A stretch of 47,697 bases of DNA from CAJBLF01 sp964430205 (lineage in GTDB: Bacteria; Patescibacteriota; Gracilibacteria; Absconditabacterales; Absconditicoccaceae): the NCBI GenBank assembly GCA_964430205.1, contig CAYSER010000006.1:1-47697 (forward strand), given 5' to 3'. Made by a program: the position numbers and the translations under genes. The notes beneath the pieces are model-generated. The model saw only the letters and a list, made by a program, of their open reading frames with translations, was not told the origin of the DNA and searched no databases. Each line of letters opens with the position of its first letter. Within the stretch, counting starts at the first letter, position 1. Shown here piece by piece: positions 20,493 through 28,256 of the stretch.

Positions 20493-20592
20493 NNNNNNNN
20501 NNNNNNNNNNNNNNNNNNNNNNNNNNNNNNNNNNNNNNNNNNNNNNNNNNNNNNNNNNNNNNNNNNNNNNNNNNNNNNNNNNNNNNNNNNNN
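20493..20592. other. Assembly gap of exactly 100 N
   Basis: One hundred N separate rplQ from rpoA. The round number marks a scaffold join of unknown true length. The rpoA stop (20603-20605) lies 10 bases to its right, so both flanking genes are complete and the join keeps the conserved gene order. Confidence 0.99.
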
Positions 20593-20602
20593 TGGATTGT
20601 TC

Positions 20603-21598
20603 TTATCAGATGAGCGCCTTATCGATATTTGCCAATGCACTATTGATCTCATCGATAGCTTTCCTTCCCACTCACTTCATGAGCAGAAGCTCGCCCTTCT
20701 TTTTCTTCTCGAGATCCTCTACGTAGAGGATGTTGTTCTTGATCAATGCATTCCTTGTCCTTTCACTGAGCGGAAGCGCATCGATAGGCATCGTCTTGAT
20801 ATTAGTCTCTTCATGAAGCTTATCTTGCACCCTGTCGAGATCCTCGAGGTCTACGAGGAATGATCTATCGATATAGACGTTGTCGAAGATGAAGAGCTTC
20901 GCATAGGAAGCCAATACCTCTCCGGCGAACATCATGAGCTCCTTGGGGGTGATTCCCGTGAACTGTGTCCTGATCTCGATAGCCAAGAGGTCCTTAGTCG
21001 ATCCGGTGAAGTCTTCGATGACTTCTTCCACATCGTATTTCACATAATCGATGACTTTGAATTCGTTGTCGATCAATAGCATGTTTGCATCTATTTCTTC
21101 GTCTTTCCTATCGCGTGATCTGAGGTAATCGATACTGTAGTATCCGTATCCTTTCTCTACTCTGATATCGATGTTGAGTTCCAATGACGGATCAGTTATC
21201 TCGAAGAGTTCTACATCGTTATTGAGCAGCTCTATGCCTGCAGGCAGCTTAATGTTGCTTGAAGTATAGATACCTATGCCTGAGAATCTCTGGGAAATCC
21301 GTTGGATATTGTCCGCTTTTTCATCTACCTTGAAGCGGAGCGTCTTGAAATTGAGCATCATGTCGATGACGCTTTCCTTTACTCCGTCTATCACATAGTA
21401 TTCGTGATTCACTCATTTGATCTTGAGTGCGGTGATAGCTCACCCGACACTGTATCACAAGATGATCCTTCTTAACGCATTCCCAAGGGTGTGTCCAAAT
21501 CCTCTAGGCAAATACTTCACCTCGAATTTGGTCGTCCTATCGTCCACATTTGAGACGATGATTTTTGGAGCTCAGATGAACTTCTGTATATCCAACAT
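20603..21598 (-). CDS. rpoA: DNA-directed RNA polymerase subunit alpha
   Basis: RpoA dimerises to nucleate RNA polymerase assembly. The 331-residue protein shows the N-terminal KYLPRGFGHTLGNALRRIIL motif (about 31-50), the NTD, and a C-terminal domain with IDALPLSERTRNALIKNNILYVEDLEKKKKGELL and KGVGRKAIDEI (helix-hairpin-helix, Gly from TGA). TGA codons are read as Gly at several NTD and CTD positions. The start ATG at 21598 gives MLDIQKFIGAPK, a normal N-terminus. The stop is TAA, ten bases from the gap. Confidence 0.95.
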
Positions 21599-21651
21599 GC
21601 AGAGTAATAAAGGGTAAAAAAGAAGATATTTTTTGTTTCTGACGTACACGT

Positions 21652-22272
21652 TTACGCCCTAGCATAGAATTCGATCACTTTCAAGAGATCAGCAGTCAAA
21701 CCGAGTTCGCCGACCTGAGGGAAATTTAGGACTTCTACTGCATTAGCTGCTTTATCCAACTTCACCCGAGAAGGGACCTTCGCTTTGTTCTCGGTAGCGT
21801 TCTGGCTGTAGAGGGCTGAATTCTTGAGCTTTTCCTTGAGGGTGATCTTGTCGCCGATCTGGACAACGGAAGATGCGATATTATGCTTCTTGCCGTTCAA
21901 GAGGAAATGGCCATGATTGACCATCTGCCTAGCTTGCATCATGGTCTTTGCAAGGCCTGATCTGTAGATGATGGAATCCATCCTTCTTTCCAAGAATTGG
22001 AAAAGGGCCGTATCATGAGTGATATTCTTGTTCTTAGCGTATTTAGCGGCGATATCCTTGACGATCCTTGAGAACTGTCTTTCAGAAAGCATGTATGTTC
22101 TCTTGAGCACTTGCTTATTCCTCAAAAGCTTTCCGTATTCGGAAGATCTCTGCATATTCGCGCCATGCTGTCCAGGAAGGTTCCTGTTCCTCTTGATGTT
22201 GCATTTCCTGGTTCAGAAGAGATCTACTTGTTCCCTCCTGCAGAGCTTAAATTTAGGTCCCGTATACCTCAT
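21652..22272 (-). CDS. rpsD: 30S ribosomal protein S4
   Basis: This is uS4, a primary 16S rRNA binder. Its 206 residues start MRYTGPKFKLCRREQ, with KRNRNLPGQHG and the S4 RNA-binding domain RMDSIIYRSGLAKTMMQARQMVNHGHF. The first 39 residues are reached only by reading TGA as Gly in LFGTRK. The order rpsM-rpsK-rpsD-rpoA is the classical alpha operon. Confidence 0.95.
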
Positions 22273-22280
22273 AACTACAT

Positions 22281-22379
22281 TGATAATTAATAATTAAAAA
22301 TGACTGACGATGGTATGTGTATTGCTTCTAAATTCTTAATTCTAAATTTTAAATTCTAAATTTTAAATTTTAAATTCAT
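22281..22379. repeat. AT-rich microrepeat spacer between rpsK and rpsD (family B)
   Basis: AATTAATAATTAAA words are followed by tandem TAAATTCTAAATTTTAAATT words. The spacer interrupts an otherwise compact ribosomal operon. No gene or promoter is recognised. Confidence 0.8.
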
Positions 22380-22380
22380 A

Positions 22381-22791
22381 TTAGTTTCTCTTCTTTCTCT
22401 TTCCCTTACATCCTCCGAATTGGATAGGGGTGTTCTCTTTGATGAAAGCGATATCGATAAGGCCGATCTCGTTGATAGCCTTGAAGATACCGTCTCTTGC
22501 GAGACCGACACCTCTGAAGATGATGCCGAGCTCCTTGAGCCCGAGCCCTTGAGCTTCCTTGAGGATCTGTTTCGTCAAGACTTCTGCAGCATATGGTGTG
22601 CTTTTCTTGCTTCACTTGTATCCGAGTTTTCATGTCCCTCCTCCGAGCGCCTTGTTGCCATTGGCATCTACCAAAGTGAGGATCGTATTATTATCGGTGG
22701 TCTGTACATGAAGCACTCAGCTATCCAATTTGAGATCTTTCTTCTTTTTTGGGGTAGCGGTCTTTGCTTTTGCAGCGGTTGGTGTTGCCAT
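22381..22791 (-). CDS. rpsK: 30S ribosomal protein S11
   Basis: This is uS11. It has 136 residues: a basic Ala/Lys N-terminus, GVLHVQTTDNNTILTLVDANG, GTGKLGYKGSKKSTPYAA, and IIFRGVGLARDGIFKAI with the C-terminal GCKGKRKKRN. Glycines at SGVLH, GTGK and YKGS are TGA. It lies in the S13-S11-S4 block. Confidence 0.95.
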
Positions 22792-22896
22792 AAAATAATG
22801 CTAAAGTGTTAAAATGATGAAATGCTAATCGTAGGTGTCAGGGGAAAGATTCCAGATTCCAGGTCCCCGTCTCCTGGATCCTTATTTCATGGAAGT

Positions 22897-23271
22897 CTAT
22901 TTCTTGAGTACTGGTCTTACCTTTGATCTTCAGAGAAGTTTCTTCGCAGTCCTAGCGTTTTTCCTAGTGACTTGGCCTCTTACAGGAAGTCCGAGATTAT
23001 GTCTCATGCCTCTGTAGCATTTGATTTCCTTGAGCCTCTTGATAGCGAAAGCTATCTCCCTCTTGAGATCGTTCTCGAGGACATATTTTTGCACCTGTTC
23101 GATGATCTTCTTCTGCTCGTCCTCAGAGATGTCCTTTACCTTCTTGAGGTAAGGGATGCCGGCGTGCTCGAGGATGGTCTTTGATCTCTTGAGTCCGATG
23201 CCGTAGAGGGAAGTGAGTCAGATCCAGATGGATTTATTCTCCGGTAAAACGTGTCACGATAATCTAAACAT
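22897..23271 (-). CDS. rpsM: 30S ribosomal protein S13
   Basis: This is uS13, contacting the 23S bridge B1 and P-site tRNA. The 124 residues include SLYGIGLKRSKTILEHAGI, the helix-two-turn-helix, and CYRGMRHNLGLPVRGQVTRKNARTAKK. TGA encodes Gly at residue 6, in IWIGLTS and in LLGRSK. The stop is TAG at 22897-22899. The spacer to rpsK (22792-22896) contains repeat families C and D. Confidence 0.95.
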
Positions 23272-23300
23272 GCGAATAGAAAAAAACAAAATAAATGAAA

Positions 23301-23417
23301 TTATCCTTGTCTTGCCTTGTGTCTAGGATTCTTTTTGCATATGACATAGAGCGTCCCTTTCCTTTTGATTATCTGGCAATGCATGCATCTTTTGTGGAGT
23401 GATGATTTGACTTTCAT
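23301..23417 (-). CDS. rpmJ: 50S ribosomal protein L36
   Basis: This is bL36, 38 residues, beginning MKVKSSLHKRCMHCQ. It keeps Cys at CMHC and VIC and the His of NPRHKARQG, the zinc-ribbon pattern CxxC-x12-C-x4-H. It lies between infA and rpsM, its usual place. Confidence 0.93.
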   Translation of the reverse strand: MKVKSSLHKRCMHCQIIKRKGTLYVICKKNPRHKARQG

Positions 23418-23446
23418 AGCACAGTAAGTAACGGTAGATAAAGAGA

Positions 23447-23680
23447 TTATTTTTTGTAGTCATTGTACCTGAAGATGATACGTCATTGTCACATATCATA
23501 TTGGTTGATCTCGAGTTTTACTCGATCTCAAGGGATGATGGAGATGTTGGATTGACTCATCCTTCATGATTTCTTGCAACGGACAAGAGTGTCTACTTCC
23601 TTGAGCTTCACCTTAAAATATCAAGCGGGAAGCACTTCCAAGACCTCTCAGTCCCATTCCAGGACTCATTCTTTACCCAT
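23447..23680 (-). CDS. infA: Translation initiation factor IF-1
   Basis: IF-1 binds the A site of the 30S subunit during initiation. The 77-residue OB-fold protein reads WDGEVLEVLPAGYFKVKL, VRCKKSGRMSQSNISIIPGDRVKLEI and QGRIIFRYN. Seven of its eight glycines are TGA, so no frame longer than about 20 codons is visible under the standard code. Its ATG overlaps the TAA of rplU (ATGGGTAA), suggesting coupling. The neighbours rpmJ and rpsM are typical. Confidence 0.92.
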
Positions 23681-23996
23681 TGATCTCGATCTTTTTAATG
23701 TCTAAAAGCGATTGGTGTTGCCTGAAACCGATCGTCCTTTGATATCTATTCTTTCTCTTGAACTTGATGACTCTGATTTTCTCTCCTTTCTGATTCTTCG
23801 CTACGACACAATCGACCTTAGCTTTTGCGATATATGGAGCTCCGACGATCACGTTATCGCCCTTTTCATCGAATGCTAGAAGGACCTTATCTATCGTCAT
23901 TTTCTCCCCTTCGTTCAATCCGACGGTATCAACGGTGATAGTATCTCCTTCTTGTATGATATATTGATGTCATTGGAGTTCTACAACTGCATACAT
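23673..23996 (-). CDS. rplU: 50S ribosomal protein L21
   Basis: This is bL21. The 107 residues begin MYAVVELQGHQYIIQEGDTITVD, then DKVLLAFDEKGDNVIVGAPYI and RVIKFKRKNRYQRTIGFRQHQSLLDIKKI, matching the family. One TGA is Gly in LQGHQY. It overlaps infA by 8 bases. Its usual partner is rpmA (L27), not infA, so the placement at the head of the alpha operon is unusual. Confidence 0.93.
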
Positions 23997-24045
23997 CTTT
24001 ACTTTAGCATTTAGAATTTAAAATTTAGAATTCATACATTGTCGC

Positions 24046-24309
24046 TTAGACGATCTTTCCGAGCTGCGCCAAAGTATTGTACTTTTTCTTATTGGTCCTA
24101 TATGCATGAGAGATGATCGCCTTGAGTCTCTTGTATCTCCTTGCGCTAGGAAACTTGTAGGAAACGAATTTCCTATATCGTTTGGTATTGTAGTGCTTCT
24201 GTTTCTTAGCTTTGTCTAAGATGTGAGACGCCCAAAGCTCCTTCTTGTAGAAAGAGATCATCCTTTCATTGGTATTGAGATCTCATGCTCTCCAAATAGT
24301 GAATCCCAT
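24046..24309 (-). CDS. Small basic protein, possibly bS21-like ribosomal protein
   Basis: This 87-residue, Lys/Arg/Tyr-rich protein has MGFTIWRAGDLNTNERMI at the start and YKKELWASHILDKAKKQKHY later. The pattern NE-x-RM-x-FKKEL-x-GIL-x-KK-x-HY resembles bS21, but the C-terminal half (YKFPSARRYKRLKAII) is longer than in that family. One TGA is Gly in RAGD. It is the first gene of the ribosomal block, 49 bases before rplU, which supports a ribosomal role. The identification is tentative. Confidence 0.5.
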
Positions 24310-24568
24310 CAATAAAAAATTTGTAAATAAAAAAAAGTTTTTAGCCGTGTGAATATATAACTATTCCATCAAAATGCAAGACTTTTTTCAGGTTTTTACT
24401 CCGTCCTACAAAGCATTCATTTCGACGTCTAAACGGGTTGGCTCGCAGCTGGAATAGGGTCCTTACAGGATTGCTGTATGCAGGACAGGCCGTCACACGG
24501 AGCAGAATAGCTTCCGGTGGGTTCATTATTGGCTACGAGGTTTCTGTTTGTAAAGGTAGTTATATAGA
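24310..24568. other. No gene recognised between bS21-like gene and tRNA-Leu repeats
   Basis: The 259 bases hold short inverted words (for example GTCCTTACAGGATTGC...GCAGGAC) but no family-typical RNA motif that I can name and no ribosomal binding site with a credible frame. I searched it for RNase P, SRP and tmRNA signatures by eye and found none that fit. Confidence 0.4.
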
Positions 24569-24777
24569 TTGCCCAGGACCGGAGTGGATCCCGCAGTAGT
24601 GCAGAGTAAACCGGTGAGGTGGTGCGATGGGCGTCGCTCTATGTAAGTAATATACATATACATTGATTGATATTGCCCGGAGCCGGAATGAATCCCGCAA
24701 TGCTGCGGGGCGGACCAGCACGATAGTGCGATGGGCTTCGCTCTATGTAAGTAATATACATATACATTGATTGATAT
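24569..24777. repeat. Two 104-base tandem units that copy the 3' end of tRNA-Leu plus its trailer
   Basis: The word TTGCCCRGR-CCGGA, which is the 3' end of the minus-strand tRNA-Leu, starts at 24569, 24673 and 24777, exactly 104 bases apart. Each unit then carries a hairpin, GATGGGC-TCGCTCTATG and an identical TAAGTAATATACATATACATTGATTGATA trailer (in two pieces here). The unit next to the tRNA is the closer copy, so the array appears to have grown from the tRNA outward. Confidence 0.85.
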
Positions 24778-24861
24778 TGCCCGGAGCCGGAATCGAACCG
24801 GCAAGGTATTGCTACCGAGGGATTTTAAGTCCCTTGTGTCTACCAATTTCACCATCCGGGC
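24778..24861 (-). tRNA. tRNA-Leu(UAA)
   Basis: The cloverleaf has a GCCCGGA/TCCGGGC acceptor, discriminator A, anticodon loop ACTTAAAA (TAA) and a long variable arm, total 84 bases. CCA is not encoded. No intron is present. Confidence 0.93.
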
Positions 24862-25000
24862 ATAGTGGTCCGGGAGTGGATCATCGATTCCTCTCCCGCA
24901 TAGTGCGGGATGCTATCCTACCGGTAGGCAGGCGCAATCTTGTCGTCAAATCCGTTTCGCAAGAGGTTCACGTATTTGGACAAGCTTGGCACATCCTGGC

Positions 25001-25025
25001 AGAAAAAACAACCGCTATGGTTGTT
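25001..25025 (-). terminator. Terminator of infC-rpmI-rplT
   Basis: On the minus strand AACAACC-ATAGC-GGTTGTT is followed by TTTTTTCT. It begins directly after the rplT stop codon. Confidence 0.88.
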
Positions 25026-25373
25026 CTATTTGACTACTTCTGTGTACACCTTGTCAAATACCTGAGGGAAAGCTACGGCGATATTTGAAAGGACCTTCCT
25101 ATCGAGGATGATATGTTTCTTGGTCATACTGTCGATGAATGTGCTGTATTTGTTGCCTTTCTCTCTGATCGCTGCAGACAATCTTTCGATCCGAAGCTTT
25201 CTGAAGTCTCTCTTTTTCTCTTTCCTGCTCTTGTAGGCATGCTGTCATTGCTTGACGAGTGCTAGCCTGACTTGCTTGTAGACCTTGCTCCTTCCGAGTC
25301 TGAAGCCTTTGGCGAGTCTGATGAATTTCTTATGTCTTCTCTGTCTTTGAAACCCGTTGGTTACTCTTACCAT
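25026..25373 (-). CDS. rplT: 50S ribosomal protein L20
   Basis: This is bL20, 115 residues: MVRVTNGFQRQRRHKKFIRLAKGFRLGRSKVYK at the start, then VKQGQHAYKSRKEKKRDFRKLRI. The Gly of VKQGQ is TGA. In many bacteria L20 represses its own operon. It is third in infC-rpmI-rplT. The stop is TAG, abutting the terminator. Confidence 0.95.
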
Positions 25374-25381
25374 CTGAAATA

Positions 25382-25579
25382 TTAGTTATAGGGAAATAAA
25401 GATTTTACCTTTTTTGCGTATGTTCAGGATAATGATACACCGTACTTATCGGTCTTGTTGTTTTTGCCTTTGTTGGTCAAGAGATGATTGTTGCATGATT
25501 TCTCGAACAATACCTTTCAGCCCTTAGTGAGCTTGAATCTCTTTTTGGCGCCAGAATGCGTCTTTAAACCTTTTCCCAT
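25382..25579 (-). CDS. rpmI: 50S ribosomal protein L35
   Basis: This is bL35, 65 residues: MGKGLKTHSGAKKRFKLTKGGKV, HLLTNK and a basic tail. Two TGA codons (TKGGKV and LSGTYAK) are Gly; under standard decoding it breaks into pieces too short to notice. It lies between infC and rplT with gaps of 4 and 8 bases. Confidence 0.92.
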
Positions 25580-25583
25580 GGGA

Positions 25584-26090
25584 TTATTTACTGAATAAAA
25601 TGATGCTATATCCTTGTGCTTCCTGTTTCGGCGTATCAAATTGTGATTTTCCATACTCCGCGAGGTCGCCTTTGATCTTTATGAGTTTTTCGATCGCCTT
25701 GTTGGCGTAGATCTTCTCCCTTCATTTGAGCTTGATGAAGAATTTTACATTATATCTTTCCTTAAGGAATTCTATCGCTTTCTTCTTCTTCATCTGGAGA
25801 TCATTCTCTCCGATGGCATAGTTTATCTTTATCTCTTTGAGGGTCGTAGGTTTCATGGTCTTCTTTTTTTCTCTTTCATCCTTTGATTTCTGGTATTGGT
25901 ATTTTCCGTAATCCATCATCTTCACGGTAGAAGTCATGGTTGTCTGATCATATCTGAGCTGCACCAGATCAAGTCATTTCTCTTCAGCCATCTCCAGCGC
26001 TCTTCTTCTCGGAAACGTTCAGAGGTTGGTTCAAGATTCGTCCAGGACAATGATGGTAGGCGCCTTGATGTGTTCATTAAGGTATACCAT
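25584..26090 (-). CDS. infC: Translation initiation factor IF-3
   Basis: IF-3 prevents premature subunit joining and checks the start codon. The 168-residue protein has NEHIKAPTIIVLDESGTNLG (about 5-24), RRALEMAEEKGLDLVQL (about 28-44), MMDYGKYQYQKSKDEREKKK (about 58-77) and the C-terminal domain KEIKINYAIGENDLQMK. Glycines at SGTNLG, EKGLDL and LKGREK are TGA. I use the ATG at 26090. It is preceded by AAGAAAGA about 8 bases upstream, and tRNA-Glu lies about 70 bases before. Confidence 0.93.
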
Positions 26091-26160
26091 GAATGATCTT
26101 TCTTTGTTGAAAGTATTGCCTGGTCTTGTATCCATACACGAGGGTGAATATAAAATGGAC

Positions 26161-26235
26161 TCGCTCCCGGCGGGAATCGAACCCGCGATCTCCACCGTGA
26201 GAGGGTGATGTCCTAAACCGCTAGACGACGAGAGC
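26161..26235 (-). tRNA. tRNA-Glu(CUC)
   Basis: Acceptor GCTCTCG / CGGGAGC, discriminator A, anticodon stem TCACC/GGTGG with loop CTCTCAC (CTC), total 75 bases. CCA is not encoded. Confidence 0.9.
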
Positions 26236-26332
26236 ACGGAATCAATTATCGATAACAACTCCTCAATTACGAATGATATGATAACCATATACGTGACGTT
26301 TAATCCATTATTCGTAATTCATGATTATATTT

Positions 26333-26404
26333 TACCCCTGCCAAGAATCGAACTTGGATCCACAGCTTAGAAGGCTGTTGTTCTATCCATTGAACTACAG
26401 GAGC
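26333..26404 (-). tRNA. tRNA-Arg(UCU)
   Basis: D-stem GTTC/GAAC, anticodon stem ACAGC/GCTGT with loop CTTCTAA (TCT), T-arm CCAAG-TTCGATT-CTTGG. The acceptor GCTCCTG/CAGGGGT has G-U at the first and third pairs. Confidence 0.88.
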
Positions 26405-26449
26405 GTAGCCTCTAAGCGACGTATGATAATGACATTAGGATAGAAGTAA

Positions 26450-26513
26450 TGGTGGACCCTAGGGGATTCGAACCCCTCACCCAGCCGGTGAACCGGCTTG
26501 CTCTACCAAAGCG
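26450..26513 (-). pseudogene. 3' part of a tRNA (T-arm, acceptor, CCA) overlapped by the GIY-YIG gene
   Basis: The last 33 bases, including encoded CCA, are identical to the end of the tRNA-Ala at 26781. The anticodon arm differs (AGCCG...CGGCT with a six-base loop GTTCAC), and the 5' acceptor strand and half of the D-arm are replaced by GIY-YIG coding sequence. A 5-bp TGGAC/GTCCA pairing with the new 5' sequence is possible, so function is not excluded, but it looks like a broken tRNA. Confidence 0.65.
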
Positions 26514-26752
26514 TGTCCATATATTTTTCTACAAACTTTCTGTCTTTTTGTTTCTTGTATAGTATATTCAACCTGCCTGGCTTCTCTGATCGTAGGATAC
26601 TTCTTAGAGAATATAACCTCAATAGGTAGGAAATATCTTGTTGAAGCAACTTTTCCGTTGTGATGGTCTTGCATTCTTCTGTCAAGATTGTTGGTACTTC
26701 CAACATAATATTTACCATTCTTTAGCTTCAGTACATAGACAAATCATTCCAT
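26459..26752 (-). CDS. GIY-YIG nuclease-domain protein ending inside a tRNA fragment
   Basis: The 97-residue protein has the GIY-YIG pattern: FVYVL (residues 4-8), YYVGSTNNLDRR (about 15-26), H-x-x-G-x-x-x-STRYFLP and an EAR-x-VE stretch (about 60). Single-domain proteins of this kind are related to UvrC and homing nucleases, but their targets are mostly unknown. Residue 3 is Gly from TGA. The C-terminus (after IYGHALVEQAGSPAG) is encoded by the anticodon arm and T-arm of a tRNA fragment, and the TAG stop is in the tRNA acceptor. This makes a mobile insertion into a tRNA gene likely. It lies directly downstream of an intact tRNA-Ala. Confidence 0.8.
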
Positions 26753-26780
26753 GCTTCAGCTGATTATTATAAAGTATTGA

Positions 26781-26857
26781 TGGTGGACCCTAGGGGATTC
26801 GAACCCCTCACCCCCTGCGTGCAAAGCAGGTGCTCTACCAAAATGAGCTAAGGGCCC
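26781..26857 (-). tRNA. tRNA-Ala(UGC) with encoded CCA
   Basis: Acceptor GGGCCCT/AGGGTCC, D-stem GCTC/GAGC, anticodon arm CCTGC-TTTGCAC-GCAGG (TGC), T-arm AGGGG/CCCCT, discriminator A, then CCA in the DNA. The third pair is G-U, which is the AlaRS identity pair. Confidence 0.93.
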
Positions 26858-26904
26858 ATAACGGGCAAGGTATTGAATGACATTTTTTGTTGATGGATGT
26901 GTTT

Positions 26905-26967
26905 TAGGAGATGAACCCTCACCCAGCCGATGAACCGGCTTGCTCTACCAAAATGAGCTAAGGGCCC
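26905..26967 (-). pseudogene. 5' part of a tRNA (acceptor, D-arm, anticodon arm) with degenerate 3' end
   Basis: The first 26 bases match tRNA-Ala 26781-26857 exactly. The anticodon arm AGCCG-GTTCAT-CGGCT matches the fragment at 26450-26513 apart from one base. After that the T-arm decays (AGGGTTCATCTCC) and no acceptor strand is left. Together the two fragments make up one complete tRNA split around the intact tRNA-Ala. Confidence 0.65.
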
Positions 26968-27061
26968 AGGACAAGGTAATATAATGAACAGTGGACGACT
27001 AATAACTGACCATTATGGAATATGCTTGTATTGATTGTCAGTCGTTAGAGATTAGTAGATT

Positions 27062-27144
27062 TGGGGAGAGTAGGATTTGAACCTACGTAGCCGTGAGGCG
27101 TCAGATTTACAGTCTGATGCAATTGACCGCTCTGCCATCTCCCC
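27062..27144 (-). tRNA. tRNA-Tyr(GUA)
   Basis: Acceptor GGGGAGA/TCTCCCC, anticodon loop TGTAAAT (GTA) in stem CAGAC/.., long variable arm GCCTCACGGCTACG and discriminator A, total 83 bases. Confidence 0.93.
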
Positions 27145-27152
27145 CTGTATGC

Positions 27153-27404
27153 CTACTTGATAGGCGACGTCGTGAATCCTCCCAGATTCTCTGTAGGAGA
27201 GGTTGTCGGTATCACGCCGAATAGGATCAAGAATCCGATGATCATGATGCCGAAACCGACCAGTATCAATCCATTCCTTGTTCCTCAGAGATTCTTCTCA
27301 AGCCGAGGGATACTGCCAAAAAGTTCAGCGATGTATCATGAGAAATAGACTATGGATCATCCCATTCCAGCCACCAACAATCAGATGATGATTTGTTTTG
27401 CCAT
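27153..27404 (-). CDS. Small two-helix membrane protein, unknown
   Basis: The 83-residue frame opens only when TGA is Gly: MAKQIIIGLLVAGMGGSIVYFSGY gives one membrane helix, and NGLILVGFGIMIIGFLILFG a second. The C-terminus is TSPTENLGGFTTSPIK, ending in TAG 8 bases before tRNA-Tyr. I do not recognise a family. The consistent hydrophobic pattern and Gly at each TGA argue that it is real. It lies between tRNA-Tyr and tRNA-Gly(UCA), probably in one transcript with them. Confidence 0.65.
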
Positions 27405-27427
27405 ACGTTTCAGATAAAGGTGTAATT

Positions 27428-27501
27428 AGCGGATAACGGGACTCGAACCCGTACGAACAGAGCTGAAGTCTGCTATGCTACACCAATTACATCATATCCG
27501 C
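27428..27501 (-). tRNA. tRNA-Gly(UCA), UGA-decoding
   Basis: A perfect GCGGATA/TATCCGC acceptor, D-stem ATGT/GCAT, anticodon stem GCAGA/TCTGT with loop CTTCAGC (anticodon TCA after U33), T-arm ACGGG-TTCGAGT-CCCGT and discriminator U. G1-C72, C2-G71, G3-C70 with U73 and C35 are bacterial glycyl-tRNA synthetase identity features; tRNA-Trp and tRNA-Sec differ. This is the tRNA that inserts Gly at UGA and explains all in-frame TGA codons in the window. Confidence 0.93.
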
Positions 27502-27580
27502 ATATCGTGCGATTGAAAGAACAACAAAAAAAACTTCGTGGATTGTATATAGATATCTGGAAGTGAAAATCAAGCGCTTT

Positions 27581-28240
27581 TTAGAAATTTTCCGAATAAA
27601 TCCTCTGGTATCCCAAAAGGGTGAGCTTGGAGATGATGTCTTCTACGGTTTCCGGCTTGCCGCAGACATAGAATTCGGTGGTAAGAGGGAAGTTCCATTG
27701 GGTGGGATCGATCCTTCAGTGTTCATAGCCCGCACGTGATTCCTTGGTCAGATGGATTTTGTATCCCAGTCCATGGATTCTCTTGATCCTGTCTTCATAG
27801 AAGAGATCGTTCTTGGTAGGGACCGAGAAAAACAGATCCTTGTCGGTCATGCAGTATTTGGCCATATTGAGCAAGGGCACGATGCCGATGCTAGTTCAGA
27901 TGAAGACCTTGGGAAAGACAGTATCTTGGAGGAGGAAGGTACCATAGATGCCTTTGATAGCGACGTCATTTCCGATATGCAAATTCCTCAGTGCAGTGCT
28001 GACTCTGCCTTGATTGGAGAGTTTGATGGCAAAGATGAGCATGGTTTTCTCGTTGTCCGTATCTTGATCGAGCACGGAGAAAGCACTCTGGAATTCTCCT
28101 TCCTGATCTTCGAAGACGAAGAGTGCCCATTGGCCGGGAAGCGATTTCACTTCCTGTTGCGTCTCTATGGTGAGCTCCATGACATCATCTGTCAACATCT
28201 GGCGATTGATGACTTTGGCTTTTATAAGTTCTGGATTCAT
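27581..28240 (-). CDS. Ferredoxin reductase-type FAD/NAD(P)-binding oxidoreductase
   Basis: The 219-residue protein has a FAD-binding barrel (residues 1-105: DVMELTIETQQEVKSLPGQWALF) and a NAD(P)-binding half with GTSIGIVPLL (about 116-125) and VCGKPETVEDI (about 195). This is the order in ferredoxin-NADP reductase and related electron-transfer proteins. The usual RxYS flavin motif reads QSAFS, with Gln for Arg, so cofactor binding may differ. TGA is Gly in FIGTSIG, exactly at the dinucleotide loop, and in EHGRID. It starts 16 bases after the thioredoxin-like lipoprotein gene and is probably co-transcribed, suggesting a redox pair. The partner protein is unknown. Confidence 0.82.
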
Positions 28241-28256
28241 CCCTTAAGCGCTATGA

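Noticed and set aside
24400..24545. RNase P or SRP RNA on the minus strand
   Set aside because: Some words resemble RNase P conserved regions, but the GAGGAAAGTCC-type 5' core and the SRP GGAA-tetraloop motif are absent.
24526..24855. Open frame of 109 codons on the minus strand beginning MVKLVDTRDLKSL
   Set aside because: It is the translation of tRNA-Leu and its duplicated 3' units; this N-terminal sequence is a well-known artefact of translating tRNA genes.
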